Assembly (NCBI GenBank): GCA_036742665.1
Contig: DAINQP010000050.1
Coordinates: 1 to 28,905 of the forward strand
Source of the DNA: Gp6-AA40 sp036742665
GTDB taxonomy: Bacteria > Acidobacteriota > Vicinamibacteria > Vicinamibacterales > UBA2999
Reading direction: 5' to 3'
DNA length: 28,905 nucleotides
Below the pieces are notes generated by a model. That model worked only from the letters and a program-made list of their open reading frames with translations, did no database searches and had not been told where the DNA came from. Every line of letters starts with the position of its first letter. The stretch's first letter is position 1. Both the position numbers and the translations under genes were made by a program. Of the stretch, positions 16,167-24,514 are shown piece by piece.

Positions 16167-18595
16167 GGTCGCGATCTCCTCATTTGAAACGGCGGGCTCT
16201 TGACGATGGCGAGGATCGTTGACGACCATCGGTAGTCATCGGCCGCCGCCGCTCGCACGATCGCGCGGATTGCAGGAGCATCGGAGTACTGCATCTCTCG
16301 GCCGATCGCGTATGTGAGCAGCTTGCCGGTCACCGTCCGCACGAACTGCTCCTTCTGCGCGACGAGCGCACGGCGAAGAGCCGCGGGACCGTCCACTTTC
16401 GTCCCATCGAGCAGGACCCCAGACGCGTCGATCGACCCGCCCCCATCCATCGTGCGCCAGTGACCAACGGCATCGAAGTTTTCGAGGCTGAAGCCGAGCG
16501 GGTCCATCCGCGCGTGACACGACGCACACACCGGATTCGCGCGATGCTGCTCCAGCATCTGCCGCACCGTCGTGGTTTTTCCCAACGTGCTCTCGTCCAG
16601 GTTGGTATTCGCGTTCGGCGGTGGCGGCGGTACCGGCGCTGCAAGGATGTTCTCGAGCAGCCACTTACCGCGAATCGTCGGCGAGGTGCGGGTCGGATAC
16701 GACGTCACGGCGAGAATACTCGCCTTGCCCAGCAGTCCCCAGCGGTTCTCGTCCGCCAGCCTCACGCGCCGGAAGTGGCTTCCGTAGACACCAGACAAAT
16801 CGTAGTGACGTGCGAGCTGCTCGTTCAGAAACGTCGAGTCCGACGTGAGTAACTCCACGATGCCGCGATCGCCTTTGAGTTGATCGTCGAGGAACAGCTC
16901 GGTCTCACGCACGATGGCGGATCGCAGGTTGTCGTCGAACCAGGGAAACTGCGTATTCGCATCGGGCGTGAGCAGCCAGACGTTGCGCGTCTGCAGCCAC
17001 TGGCCGAAGAAGTTGTCCACCAACGCAGCGCGGGCGCGAGGCTCGGCCAGCATGCGCCGCACTTGCTGTTCGAGTACGCCCACATCACGCAACGTGCCGC
17101 GAATCGCCAGATCGAGCAGCTCTTCGTCGGGGCTGCTGCTCCACAGAAAGAACGACAGTCGCGAGGCGAGCTCGACGTCAGAAAGACGATACGCGGTTCC
17201 GGCCGGCACGGCAGCCGGATCGGATTCGATGCGGAACAGGAAGTCAGGACTGGTGAGCAGCCGTTCGAGCCCGGCACGAACGCCGTTGTCGAAATCGCGT
17301 TCCGCCCGTCCGCGCTGAAAAAATCCCATCAGCGTCTGGACATCGTCTGGCGTCACCTGGCGCCGATATGCCGTTCGCGCCAACGACGACACGATCTTCG
17401 TCGCACATTCAGTCTCCTCGCTCGCGCTCGCGGGGCGACATACAAAGATGCGCTGACGGCTCGGCGAGTCTTTCGGCACGTGTCCGTTGTAGGGGCCACC
17501 GATCAGCAGCGACGAGATGGCGAGCTCGGCGCTGTTGATGTCGCCTTCGCGATTCCAGATCGGGATCCGCGCAGGTCCGAGTCCCTCGGCCTTGCTGCCC
17601 TCCGTCTTGACGATGGTGGCGAGCACCTGATGAAGTCCGGCGGTCAATTGCGCGCGCACTTGCAGCACGTCATCGGCATCGTCTCGCGGTTCCGTCGAGC
17701 CGCCGCCAATCGTGAACTGTCCGATGCGCGCGCCATCGACTCGTATTTCGATCGTCGCTGGCGCGTTCAATCCCCGAATCGGGCCGGCGTACGTCCTCAA
17801 TAGGCGGACTCTGAAGACGTACTCACCATCAACCGGGAAGTAATGGCGAGCGGCAATGCCGCCTCGCGATCCCAATGAAAACGATTCACCGAGGCGCTCG
17901 GTCTGCCAGAGCCAGGTCTGTTCGTTGGTATTGCCCCTCACCGCGGTATAGCGCTCGAATGCGGGGCGGATGGTGGGGTCACCAACGGCGACCCGCGCGA
18001 TCTTGGCCGCCGCGGTCAGATAGCGATCGAGCAGCGCCGGCTCGACGCCAAGGGCGTCGGCATTGGTGTCGAAGCCGTGGGCCTGCGCATCGGGAGGCAG
18101 CATCGAGGTGGGGTCGATCTCAATGCCGAGCAGGTCGCGGACGGCGTTGGCGTACTCGGTGCGATTGAGACGATGGAGACCCGCCGGTCGTCCGGGATTC
18201 GGCCGGGCCGCCGCGGCGCGATCCAACTCGCTCTCCAACCAGGTGGCTACAGTGTCGTACGTCGCGTTGTCGGGCCGCGGCATGTTTGACGGCGGCATCG
18301 ATCGGCCGCGCAACTGCACGACGACCCTTTCCCAGGTGTCCGATGCGTTGGCGATCTGATCGTCGGCCTTGTCGAGCAGAAGGTTCGCTGTCTTCAATCG
18401 CTCGCTGTGACAGGTGACGCAGTACTTCGAGACGAGCTCCCGCGCGGGACTCGGCAGCGTAGGCCGGGTCGTGCTTTGTAGACTCGGCGTGTCGGGGACG
18501 CGAGGCTGCGGCGCCCCCTCGATGCACACCGCTCCCACCCACGCGACGCACGCGCACATCGTCAACACTCGCTGCACACCGCCAGGCGACAGCAT
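16163..18595 (-). CDS. DUF1592/DUF1587/DUF1588-type di-haem cytochrome (planctomycete-cytochrome-like)
   Basis: The product is 810 residues from the ATG at 18595. It starts with a signal or anchor segment (QRVLTMCACVAWVGAVC). A PSD1-like cytochrome c motif CVTCH lies at 59-63, DUF1587 at about 120-185 (LHRLNRTEYANAVRDLLGI), and a carbohydrate-binding-like beta domain in the middle (FPVDGEYVFRVRLL). DUF1595, DUF1592 (LSFFLWSSSPDEELLDLA), DUF1588 with a second haem motif CASCH at 690-694, and DUF1585 at the C-terminus follow. Such proteins are thought to act in oxidative polymer or carbohydrate metabolism outside the cytoplasm. TGATG joins its start to the ankyrin gene stop, and its own stop overlaps the DUF1552 start. 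Alternative ATGs lie at 18604 and 18622. Confidence 0.9.
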   Translation of the reverse strand: MLSPGGVQRVLTMCACVAWVGAVCIEGAPQPRVPDTPSLQSTTRPTLPSPARELVSKYCVTCHSERLKTANLLLDKADDQIANASDTWERVVVQLRGRSMPPSNMPRPDNATYDTVATWLESELDRAAAARPNPGRPAGLHRLNRTEYANAVRDLLGIEIDPTSMLPPDAQAHGFDTNADALGVEPALLDRYLTAAAKIARVAVGDPTIRPAFERYTAVRGNTNEQTWLWQTERLGESFSLGSRGGIAARHYFPVDGEYVFRVRLLRTYAGPIRGLNAPATIEIRVDGARIGQFTIGGGSTEPRDDADDVLQVRAQLTAGLHQVLATIVKTEGSKAEGLGPARIPIWNREGDINSAELAISSLLIGGPYNGHVPKDSPSRQRIFVCRPASASEETECATKIVSSLARTAYRRQVTPDDVQTLMGFFQRGRAERDFDNGVRAGLERLLTSPDFLFRIESDPAAVPAGTAYRLSDVELASRLSFFLWSSSPDEELLDLAIRGTLRDVGVLEQQVRRMLAEPRARAALVDNFFGQWLQTRNVWLLTPDANTQFPWFDDNLRSAIVRETELFLDDQLKGDRGIVELLTSDSTFLNEQLARHYDLSGVYGSHFRRVRLADENRWGLLGKASILAVTSYPTRTSPTIRGKWLLENILAAPVPPPPPNANTNLDESTLGKTTTVRQMLEQHRANPVCASCHARMDPLGFSLENFDAVGHWRTMDGGGSIDASGVLLDGTKVDGPAALRRALVAQKEQFVRTVTGKLLTYAIGREMQYSDAPAIRAIVRAAAADDYRWSSTILAIVKSPPFQMRRSRP

Positions 18596-20190
18596 CACCG
18601 GCATCTGACCTGCGCCTGACACGGCTTACCGAGCTTCGGATCGGCACCGTGCTTCCGCAGAATATCGGCACCAGCGGTGTTGTAGAGCACGCCGCCAAGA
18701 CGATCGCCGTATCCGGAGGCGGCCAGCCACGGAGTGATACCCGCCTTGCTCACCGCGTTGACGTCTGCGCCTTTCTCGATGAGCCGTTCCAGCAGCGTAT
18801 TCCAGCCGTGATAGGCGGCGCCGAACAGCGCGTTCTCGCCGGTGGTCGTCGCGCCTTTCGCGTCGGCACCGAGCTCGAAGAGAAAAGTCACGGCATCGAG
18901 CGCCTGCGCTTCAGTGGTCGGACGCTCGCCGATGCTGCGGTTGAGACCGGAGGCCGCCATCACCGCTGTCGCCTTGGTATCGGTGACCAACCTGGAATCG
19001 GCGCCAGCGGCGTGCAGCAATCGCATCATCTCGAGATCGTCCGCAGCGCTGGCGAGAAGGAACGGTGTCGCGCCGGGTGCGTCCTCGTACCCGCCACCCA
19101 ACCCCTGAAATCCCGGCGGCCGTCGTGTCATGCGCGCGTTCGGATTCGCGCCATGTGACAGCAGTGATTTCACAAGTGCGATTTTCTGCTGGCGATTCGG
19201 AATACCGCCCATCGGATCGGTAAATCCGTACACCTGGTTCGAGATGCCGCCTTCCCACGTACCCGACGCCCAATGCAGCGGGGTGAAGCCGGCATCGAGC
19301 ACATTGGGATCGGCGCCCTGCTCGAGCAGAAACAGTGCGAGGGGCACATGACCTCTCACGGTCGCGACGAGCAACGGTGTGCTGCCCTCAGAGATCGTCG
19401 CCTGATACGCCGGACCTCGCGGCGCGACGGCTGCCGCGGCGGTGCCTGACGCCGTGCGTCCACCGTTTGAACTCACATTCGCGTCCCGGCCTGCTGGCGA
19501 CGAGGCTTCGGGCCGCGACGTGATGTTGACGTGCACACCCGACGCCAGCAGATGTCGGACGCTGTCAACGTCGCCCTCACGCGCGGCGAAGTGGAGCGCG
19601 GTAAATCCCTTCTTGGTGTGCGCCTGGGTATTCGCTCCGGCTTCCACGAGAAGACGCACCACGTTCGGATGACGCTCCGAAGCGGCCCACATCAAGGCGT
19701 CCTGATTCTGCGATGGCTCTTTGCCGTTGACGTCGGCGCCTCGCGCGATGAGCGCGCGAACGGCGTCGGCGTTCCCCGTGCTCGCGCACGTCATGAGCGG
19801 CGTCTCGCCAGTCGCGATTCGTGTATTCGGGTTCGCACCGGCATTGAGCAGGAGCGCGACGAGCTCGGCGCTTCCGTTTGTGCAGGCTCGCGACAGTGGC
19901 GTCATGCCGAAATCGTTCGCGATGTTGGCGTCGGCGTGCGCGCGGACGAGCAGATCGGCGGTGGCGACGTCGTTCCAGTGCGCGGCCCACAAGAGGGCGG
20001 TGGATCCGTCCTCGGATCGAACGTTGATGTCGGGGGTGCTCGTGAGCAGAGACCGAACGCGCGCTTGATCCTGATCCCTGGCCGCATCGACCAGCCCACG
20101 AGCATCCGGCGCGGCGGTGAGGCCGGCGGCGGCGACCAACGTCACCAGGCACGCCGCGGCGACGACACCCCGTTCGTTTCTGGCGCGCAT
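18595..20190 (-). CDS. Secreted ankyrin-repeat protein
   Basis: The 531-residue product has a signal peptide (ERGVVAAACLVTLVAAAGLT) and about ten ankyrin repeats with the expected pattern, for example DGSTALLWAAHWNDVATADL, TPLMTCASTGNADAVRALIA and FTALHFAAREGDVDSVRHLL. The run is interrupted by a low-complexity Ser/Gly/Ala insert near residues 225-250 and by longer loops further on (FTDPMGGIPNRQQK). Ankyrin repeats bind other proteins. Its position as the first gene of a fully overlapping operon suggests that the partner is the DUF1592 cytochrome or DUF1552 protein. AAAGGA lies before the ATG, directly after a hairpin at 20206-20223. Confidence 0.9.
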   Translation of the reverse strand: MRARNERGVVAAACLVTLVAAAGLTAAPDARGLVDAARDQDQARVRSLLTSTPDINVRSEDGSTALLWAAHWNDVATADLLVRAHADANIANDFGMTPLSRACTNGSAELVALLLNAGANPNTRIATGETPLMTCASTGNADAVRALIARGADVNGKEPSQNQDALMWAASERHPNVVRLLVEAGANTQAHTKKGFTALHFAAREGDVDSVRHLLASGVHVNITSRPEASSPAGRDANVSSNGGRTASGTAAAAVAPRGPAYQATISEGSTPLLVATVRGHVPLALFLLEQGADPNVLDAGFTPLHWASGTWEGGISNQVYGFTDPMGGIPNRQQKIALVKSLLSHGANPNARMTRRPPGFQGLGGGYEDAPGATPFLLASAADDLEMMRLLHAAGADSRLVTDTKATAVMAASGLNRSIGERPTTEAQALDAVTFLFELGADAKGATTTGENALFGAAYHGWNTLLERLIEKGADVNAVSKAGITPWLAASGYGDRLGGVLYNTAGADILRKHGADPKLGKPCQAQVRCR

Positions 20191-20205
20191 GGCCGTTCCT
20201 TTCTC

Positions 20206-20223
20206 GCCCGGGACGGCCCGGGC
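20206..20223. promoter_or_regulatory. GC hairpin directly upstream of the ankyrin-gene ribosome site
   Basis: GCCCGGG and CCCGGGC form a perfect 7-bp stem around ACGG, ending four bases before the AAAGGA ribosome site on the minus strand. No U-run follows, so it is better read as a leader structure than as a terminator of the upstream gene. Confidence 0.4.
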
Positions 20224-20355
20224 TTTCGGACAGACGGCCCTACTTTATTACGGTTTATCGGCCTTCTTCATCGCGTTTGCGAAGGCCTCGGCCTCGTGCT
20301 CCTGCACGCACGTGACGTGGTCCATTTTGACCGTGGCCGTTCATTGGATGATGTC

Positions 20356-20727
20356 CTAGGCCCGCTCGTAGTGCTCGCGGAATCCCGGAAACATCTCCTC
20401 GACCGTGTCGATGGCTTTGGCGATGGCGAAGCTGAAGGCCGCGTCGCGAATGCGACTCAGGGTGTCAGTGACTCTCGGACCCATGCCTCTCGCAGCGGCA
20501 GCCAAGCCCATCGGCCGGCGCGATTCCCCCGAACCATCCACGCGGTCATCATCGCGAAGCATCGCCGCGGCAAGCATGCCCCCGCCGATCACGACGGCGC
20601 CCAGCACGAGCAACGAACCCAATGGATACGCGGAATCAGCGCTCTCGCCGGATTTCTTCGCGCTTGTGGTCGCGACGTGCTCGACCTGGTCGGCGGTGTT
20701 CCCAACTCGTTCGGTGTGTGAAGCCAT
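20356..20727 (-). CDS. Small single-helix membrane protein of unknown function
   Basis: The 123-residue product has a polar N-terminus (MASHTERVGNTADQVEHVAT), one membrane helix (about 52-72, YPLGSLLVLGAVVIGGGMLA) and a C-terminal helical tail (DAAFSFAIAKAIDTVEEMFP). The start at 20727 is chosen because GGAG lies seven bases upstream; the frame extends to an ATG at 20781 without one. No family is recognised. Its build resembles the small envelope-stress proteins of the operon at 4421-7829, and it lies 69 bases after another small membrane protein gene. Confidence 0.7.
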   Translation of the reverse strand: MASHTERVGNTADQVEHVATTSAKKSGESADSAYPLGSLLVLGAVVIGGGMLAAAMLRDDDRVDGSGESRRPMGLAAAARGMGPRVTDTLSRIRDAAFSFAIAKAIDTVEEMFPGFREHYERA

Positions 20728-20796
20728 TTCGATCTCCCGCACACGAAAATGCAAGGGCCGCGCCCGAGCACCGCGAGACATCGCCGAACTCAGCCT

Positions 20797-21186
20797 TTAC
20801 GATTGCCCATGCCTCAACGGCTGCGGACTGGCGGTTGTCGCATTCGACGAGGGTGCGTCACTGGCAGGAAATGAGTCCACCGATTCCAGAGTCACGACGT
20901 CAGCGGCGGCCGAATCGTGACGCGAGCGTGCGATCCTCGGCGAGTACCGACTGGCAAGCCGCGCTGCCGCGCAGCTGAGCAAGCCCGCCCCGGTCGCCCG
21001 AAACCACATGCTCGAACGGCTTCGGCGGCTTGGTGAGAACGCGCCAAAAAAGAAAAGACCTGCACCGACGAACGCGAGCGACGCGCCCAATCTGTCATCG
21101 AGATATTGGCCCCGCCACCCACCCCGCTCCCACGCATCGGCATCGGAGCGATGCACTTGCAAGTTCATGAACTGTTCCGATTTCAT
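20797..21186 (-). CDS. Small membrane protein (DUF2892-like) with C-terminal SFPASD tail
   Basis: The 129-residue product has a short N-terminus (MKSEQFMNLQVHRSDADAWE), two hydrophobic segments (LGASLAFVGAGLFFFGAF, FRATGAGLLSCAAARLA) reminiscent of DUF2892, and a polar tail ending near VDSFPASDAPSSN. The ESFPASDPP-type motif occurs at the ends of assorted small bacterial proteins of unknown role. The ATG at 21186 has GAGGG five bases upstream. Longer in-frame starts (21213, 21306) have no suitable ribosome site, and the longest overlaps the next gene. A pair with the following small membrane protein is likely. Confidence 0.65.
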   Translation of the reverse strand: MKSEQFMNLQVHRSDADAWERGGWRGQYLDDRLGASLAFVGAGLFFFGAFSPSRRSRSSMWFRATGAGLLSCAAARLASRYSPRIARSRHDSAAADVVTLESVDSFPASDAPSSNATTASPQPLRHGQS

Positions 21187-21268
21187 GACGTCCCTCGCGA
21201 ACATCGGGAGCATGTCCTGTACCAAGATGCTCTCGACTCGCGACCCTTGCTTGAGGTGGCAATCGCGG

Positions 21269-22351
21269 CTACTTGTTCCCGCTCGCCTCGGCGGCGCGCG
21301 ACGCACTCAGCATGTTGCGCATCGCATAGTTGCCTTCATGGCACGCGTACTCGAACATCCCGTAGGCGGGCTCGCGCTTCCACGGAAACGACAGCGTCCA
21401 GGGTCGCGTCCACGTTCCCGGGTCGTCGATCGTCGCCGTGTACTGGAGCGTGTCCTTATCGAGCATCGTGAACCGCTCGGTGATCGTGAGCCGTTCGCTT
21501 GTCCGGCCGCCGCCGTTCCCACCAACACCAGTCATCCCGTTCAAGTTCTTCGTCACGATGACCAGCGTGTTTCCTTCCCAGTGACCACGCGAGTCACCCA
21601 TGTACGACGTCACGTTCGCCGGGAGATGCGGACGGCCGTCGAGCGGCACCACGCGCGCCTCGTGAATCATCTCGTTGCGGATCACGACGTAGCCCGGCGC
21701 CTGCACGATCTCGTTCCCGTTGTTGTAGATGGTGGGCAGAAGCGATCCCATGACGCCCCGCGTGATGCAGCGGTCATACAGGCTGCGATCCAGATAGGTG
21801 TCCGCCTCGCGTCCCTGGAGTCGCGTGGTCCGAGCCTTGGCGTCCGCCTGCTGCTGCGCCTGACGCGCCTGGCCCTCGGCCGACAGCGGTGGCTGGCGAC
21901 CGTCTGGTGGATCGACGATGAGGGATGCCTGTCGCGATGGTTTGCCGGTCTCTTGCCAGTGCGGCGTCGGCGACGTCGGGCAGCGGATGACGCACGGCGT
22001 GGTCACGTCGGCGGTGAACACGTCGATCTCGGCGAGAAGCGACTCTTCTTCGTTTTTGATCTCGCTGGCGCGCTTCGCGAACTCTTCTTCCGTCAGCAGG
22101 TTGCGTGTGCCGAATCGAGTCGGCCGCTGCAGCGGCACGCCCACCATGTCGACACTGGGCCAGAACCCCTGGAGATCGGGGTCGCCCCACGGCGTCTTCG
22201 GCTGGACGAATCCCGCCGCGGGTTGAGGTGTCGGCAGCGTGGCGGCACCTGTGCTGGTCGGGGTCGCATCGGCCGGCGGCCGCTGTTGAGCCGCAAGACC
22301 GGCCGAACTCAGTGCGAATCCAACGAGGAGGGCAACAACGTGTGTTTTCAT
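21269..22351 (-). CDS. Secreted protein of the PWGDP/DLQGFW family (Acidobacteria-abundant, function unknown)
   Basis: The 360-residue product has a signal peptide (MKTHVVALLVGFALSSAGLA, then AQQ) and a Pro/Thr/Ala-rich linker. The family signature PKTPWGDPDLQGFWPSVD follows, then RCITRGVMGSLLPTIYNNGN, QAPGYVVIRNEMIHEARVV, SRGHWEGNTLVIVTKN, LTITERFTMLDKDTLQYTAT and the C-terminal YACHEGNYAMRNMLSASRA. These conserved blocks define a beta-rich extracytoplasmic family that is multicopy in Acidobacteriota, without a known reaction. The ATG at 22351 precedes the signal peptide and has GGAG nine bases upstream. Both sit in a hairpin (22348-22379) that may control initiation. Confidence 0.87.
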   Translation of the reverse strand: MKTHVVALLVGFALSSAGLAAQQRPPADATPTSTGAATLPTPQPAAGFVQPKTPWGDPDLQGFWPSVDMVGVPLQRPTRFGTRNLLTEEEFAKRASEIKNEEESLLAEIDVFTADVTTPCVIRCPTSPTPHWQETGKPSRQASLIVDPPDGRQPPLSAEGQARQAQQQADAKARTTRLQGREADTYLDRSLYDRCITRGVMGSLLPTIYNNGNEIVQAPGYVVIRNEMIHEARVVPLDGRPHLPANVTSYMGDSRGHWEGNTLVIVTKNLNGMTGVGGNGGGRTSERLTITERFTMLDKDTLQYTATIDDPGTWTRPWTLSFPWKREPAYGMFEYACHEGNYAMRNMLSASRAAEASGNK

Positions 22352-22379
22352 TTGCTGGCTCCAGAGAACCAGCAAATGA
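22348..22379 (-). promoter_or_regulatory. Hairpin holding the start codon in its stem and the ribosome site in its loop
   Basis: TCATTTGCTGG (22348-22358) and CCAGCAAATGA (22369-22379) are perfectly complementary over 11 bp around a 10-base loop. In the minus-strand transcript the GGAG ribosome site is in the loop, and the AUG of the downstream secreted-protein gene (22351-22349) is in the 3' arm of the stem. Base pairing would hide the start codon. Confidence 0.65.
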
Positions 22380-22390
22380 TATCGCGGCAA

Positions 22391-22410
22391 CGATCAGCGC
22401 CGGCTGATCG
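22391..22410. terminator. Hairpin at the 3' end of the radical SAM gene
   Basis: CGATCAGC and GCTGATCG form an 8-bp stem around GCCG, overlapping the stop codon of the radical SAM gene at 22394-22396. No U-run follows on either strand. It may mark the transcript end or act with the start-codon hairpin 11 bases downstream. Confidence 0.4.
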
Positions 22411-24010
22411 TCAGTAGCCTGACCGCTGCCGGCTGAGTCTCTGGTACTTGGAGCTGTGGCATTGGCGTCGTCAGGAACAGACGCCGCGTGACGAGTCCCA
22501 GCCAACGCGCCCACCGCGTCGAGCGTGCGACGCGAGCACTGTCGGTCGCAATCCCGGTGTTGGCGTACATCTGGCGATACAGCCGCGACACCAGCACGAA
22601 GGCGACACGGGCCTTGAGGGACTTGACGACACTCGATCGCGCCCAGACATTGCGCCAGCTGTAGAAGCGATCCCAGGCGTGCTGCGTGCCGCGTCGAATG
22701 TCCTCCAACGACATGCGTGGATGCGGCGAATAGAGCTTCGGGCGCTGGTGCTTGGGAATCAGCCAGTGCGTCGTGATCGGAACACCTTCCACCTGCCGCT
22801 CACGGTTGCTTTCCTGGGCCGCCCACTTCTCAAAGTCGACCGTGCCCGGAAACGGCGTGAGCAACACGAACTGCGCGAAGGTGAGGTTCGCCCGCTCTGC
22901 CAGCGCCACCGTGGCATCAAAGGTTTCAGCGTCGTCGCTGGGGAGACCGAAGATGAAGGAACCCAGGACGTGAATGTCGTGTTCGCGGAAGGCACGGAGC
23001 CGTTCAACGAGCGCGTCGCCAGCCAGGTTGAATCCCTTGTACACATCTTTCAGGCCGGCGGCGGTGACGGACTCGACACCGACCAGCGCGCCGCGGATGT
23101 GGGCTCGGCGCATCGCGTCGAGAAACTCGCCGTCCTCGGCCGCTTCCATGGTGATCTGCGTGTAGAAAACGAGATCGTCAGGCAGTCGGGCGAGCTGCGC
23201 CATCAGCTCCATGCGTTCTTCGCGCAGCGCCTCGAGCTGTGCGAGTCGCGATGGGTCCGAGCGGCGGCGTGCCTGTGCGAGATCCTCGAAGCTGACCGGA
23301 TAGAAATTGTCGTCGGCCAATGCGATGAAGCGGAATCCGCGTCGCCGCAGATCCACGACTTCGCGCACGACCTGGTCCACGCCACGCTGCCGCGGCTTCT
23401 GACCGTCGGTGCGCCAGACCGAACAGAACGAGCAGTGCTTCGGGCATCCGCGTACGGTCTGCACCGAGCCCCACATGTAACGACCCTCGGGAAGCAGATC
23501 CCACCGTGCCGCCGCGAAGTGTTCGGCATCGACGCGTCCGCCATCGTAGAGCGCCTTCGGTCGCCCGGCGAGACAGTCTTCGACGACCCGCGCCCAGATG
23601 ACGTCGCCATCCCCCTTGACGACAGCGTGGGCCGCGCCCTGTTCATGCGCTTCGTCTGGAAAGAGCGTCGCGTGAATGCCACCGTAGACGACCCACGCGC
23701 CGCGTTCGCGCGCCATCTTGCCGATTGCGTAGCCGCGCAACGCATTGCCCGTGTGAATGCCGATTCCGACAACGTCTCCCGGCGAGACGACGGTGGGATC
23801 GATCAGGTCCAGCGTTTCATCGACGACGTTGGGATCTCCCCATCGATCGCCGGTCGCGGCGGCGAGGACGTACAGCCATCGCGGCGTAATGACGGCGACG
23901 CCGAACGAGACGTCGCTCGGGTTAATCAGGTGGACACGAGGCTGGGCAGCGGCGCGGTGATTCACCCCCGCTGCATCGACGGCGTCGGCGACGAGTCTCG
24001 TGTCTGTCAT
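22394..24010 (-). CDS. B12-binding-domain radical SAM protein
   Basis: This 538-residue protein has an N-terminal cobalamin-binding-like Rossmann region (about 25-150, with VVGIGIHTGNALRGYAIG and WVVYGGIHATLFPDEA). A radical SAM core follows, whose iron-sulfur cysteines are C189, C193 and C196 (RGCPKHCSFCSVWR), with typical strands FRFIALADDNFY, IRGALVGVESVT and IHVLGSFIFGLPSDD. The C-terminal 120 residues (WDRFYSWRNVWARSSVVKSL) are of the kind found with BchE/HpnR/HpnJ-like enzymes. Members use SAM and often cobalamin for methylations or ring rearrangements; the substrate cannot be inferred from neighbours. The DxHxxG cobalamin-ligand motif is not evident, so cofactor binding may be base-off by another residue or absent. 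No good ribosome site precedes the ATG. Confidence 0.9.
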   Translation of the reverse strand: MTDTRLVADAVDAAGVNHRAAAQPRVHLINPSDVSFGVAVITPRWLYVLAAATGDRWGDPNVVDETLDLIDPTVVSPGDVVGIGIHTGNALRGYAIGKMARERGAWVVYGGIHATLFPDEAHEQGAAHAVVKGDGDVIWARVVEDCLAGRPKALYDGGRVDAEHFAAARWDLLPEGRYMWGSVQTVRGCPKHCSFCSVWRTDGQKPRQRGVDQVVREVVDLRRRGFRFIALADDNFYPVSFEDLAQARRRSDPSRLAQLEALREERMELMAQLARLPDDLVFYTQITMEAAEDGEFLDAMRRAHIRGALVGVESVTAAGLKDVYKGFNLAGDALVERLRAFREHDIHVLGSFIFGLPSDDAETFDATVALAERANLTFAQFVLLTPFPGTVDFEKWAAQESNRERQVEGVPITTHWLIPKHQRPKLYSPHPRMSLEDIRRGTQHAWDRFYSWRNVWARSSVVKSLKARVAFVLVSRLYRQMYANTGIATDSARVARSTRWARWLGLVTRRLFLTTPMPQLQVPETQPAAVRLLTISRR

Positions 24011-24514
24011 CTTGGGGAGCGGGGCTCACGGACGGCGAACTTCTGAACACACATAAACTCTCACAGGCCAGGCTTTGGTGAGGGCCAGGGCCAAAAGCCT
24101 CAGAGCTCAAAAAAGCAGATGAGTTCAGTATACGTCACTTCACGGCGTCGTAGCCTGGGGCCGTTGTTCAGATCAGGACCAGCGGCCCACGTGCGCACCG
24201 GTAGAGTTTCAGCATGACTATCGACCACCATCAGGACAACGAGCGTCAGGCGCGCGTTGATCGGATATCACAGAATTCCGCGAAGCCCACTCCCGGCGGT
24301 TTGGGAAACCAAACGGCAACGCCGTCGAGGCGACGTCGGAATCGATCGTGAAAGCACCACGCGGCGGCACTACAGTCTCACCGTTTCGCTTTCTTCTCGG
24401 GAGTCACCTGAGAAGATTGAATGACGGCGGCTGAGTTGGTGAGGGCGATGAATCCAAGATCCTTCGTGATGCCGCCTCTATAGGAATGCAGTGGATGCTC
24501 GTCGCAGTGCGTGT
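24011..24514. other. Intergenic region of about 500 bases
   Basis: No convincing gene is seen. The stretch is somewhat less GC-rich than its surroundings near 24100-24130 and holds an imperfect inverted repeat (AGGCTTTGG at 24070-24078 with CCAAAAGCCT at 24091-24100) upstream of the radical SAM gene. A plus-strand frame of 45 codons at 24214-24351 lacks a ribosome site and any motif. No tRNA or cobalamin-riboswitch elements are recognised. Confidence 0.5.

Noticed and set aside
21008..22417. 469-codon plus-strand open frame
   Set aside because: It covers the antisense of the PWGDP secreted protein and part of the SFPASD protein; the composition is arginine-rich and no family is recognised.
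22448..24046. 532-codon plus-strand open frame
   Set aside because: It mirrors the radical SAM gene, whose iron-sulfur cysteines and domains are clear. Its own translation has no known motifs.
24011..24130. Possible cobalamin riboswitch upstream of the B12-type radical SAM gene
   Set aside because: No B12-box-like conserved core was seen, only an imperfect inverted repeat; such enzymes are not usually riboswitch-controlled.
24214..24351. 45-codon plus-strand frame (MTIDHHQDNERQ...)
   Set aside because: No Shine-Dalgarno sequence, no recognised family and a very basic end; cannot be separated from chance.
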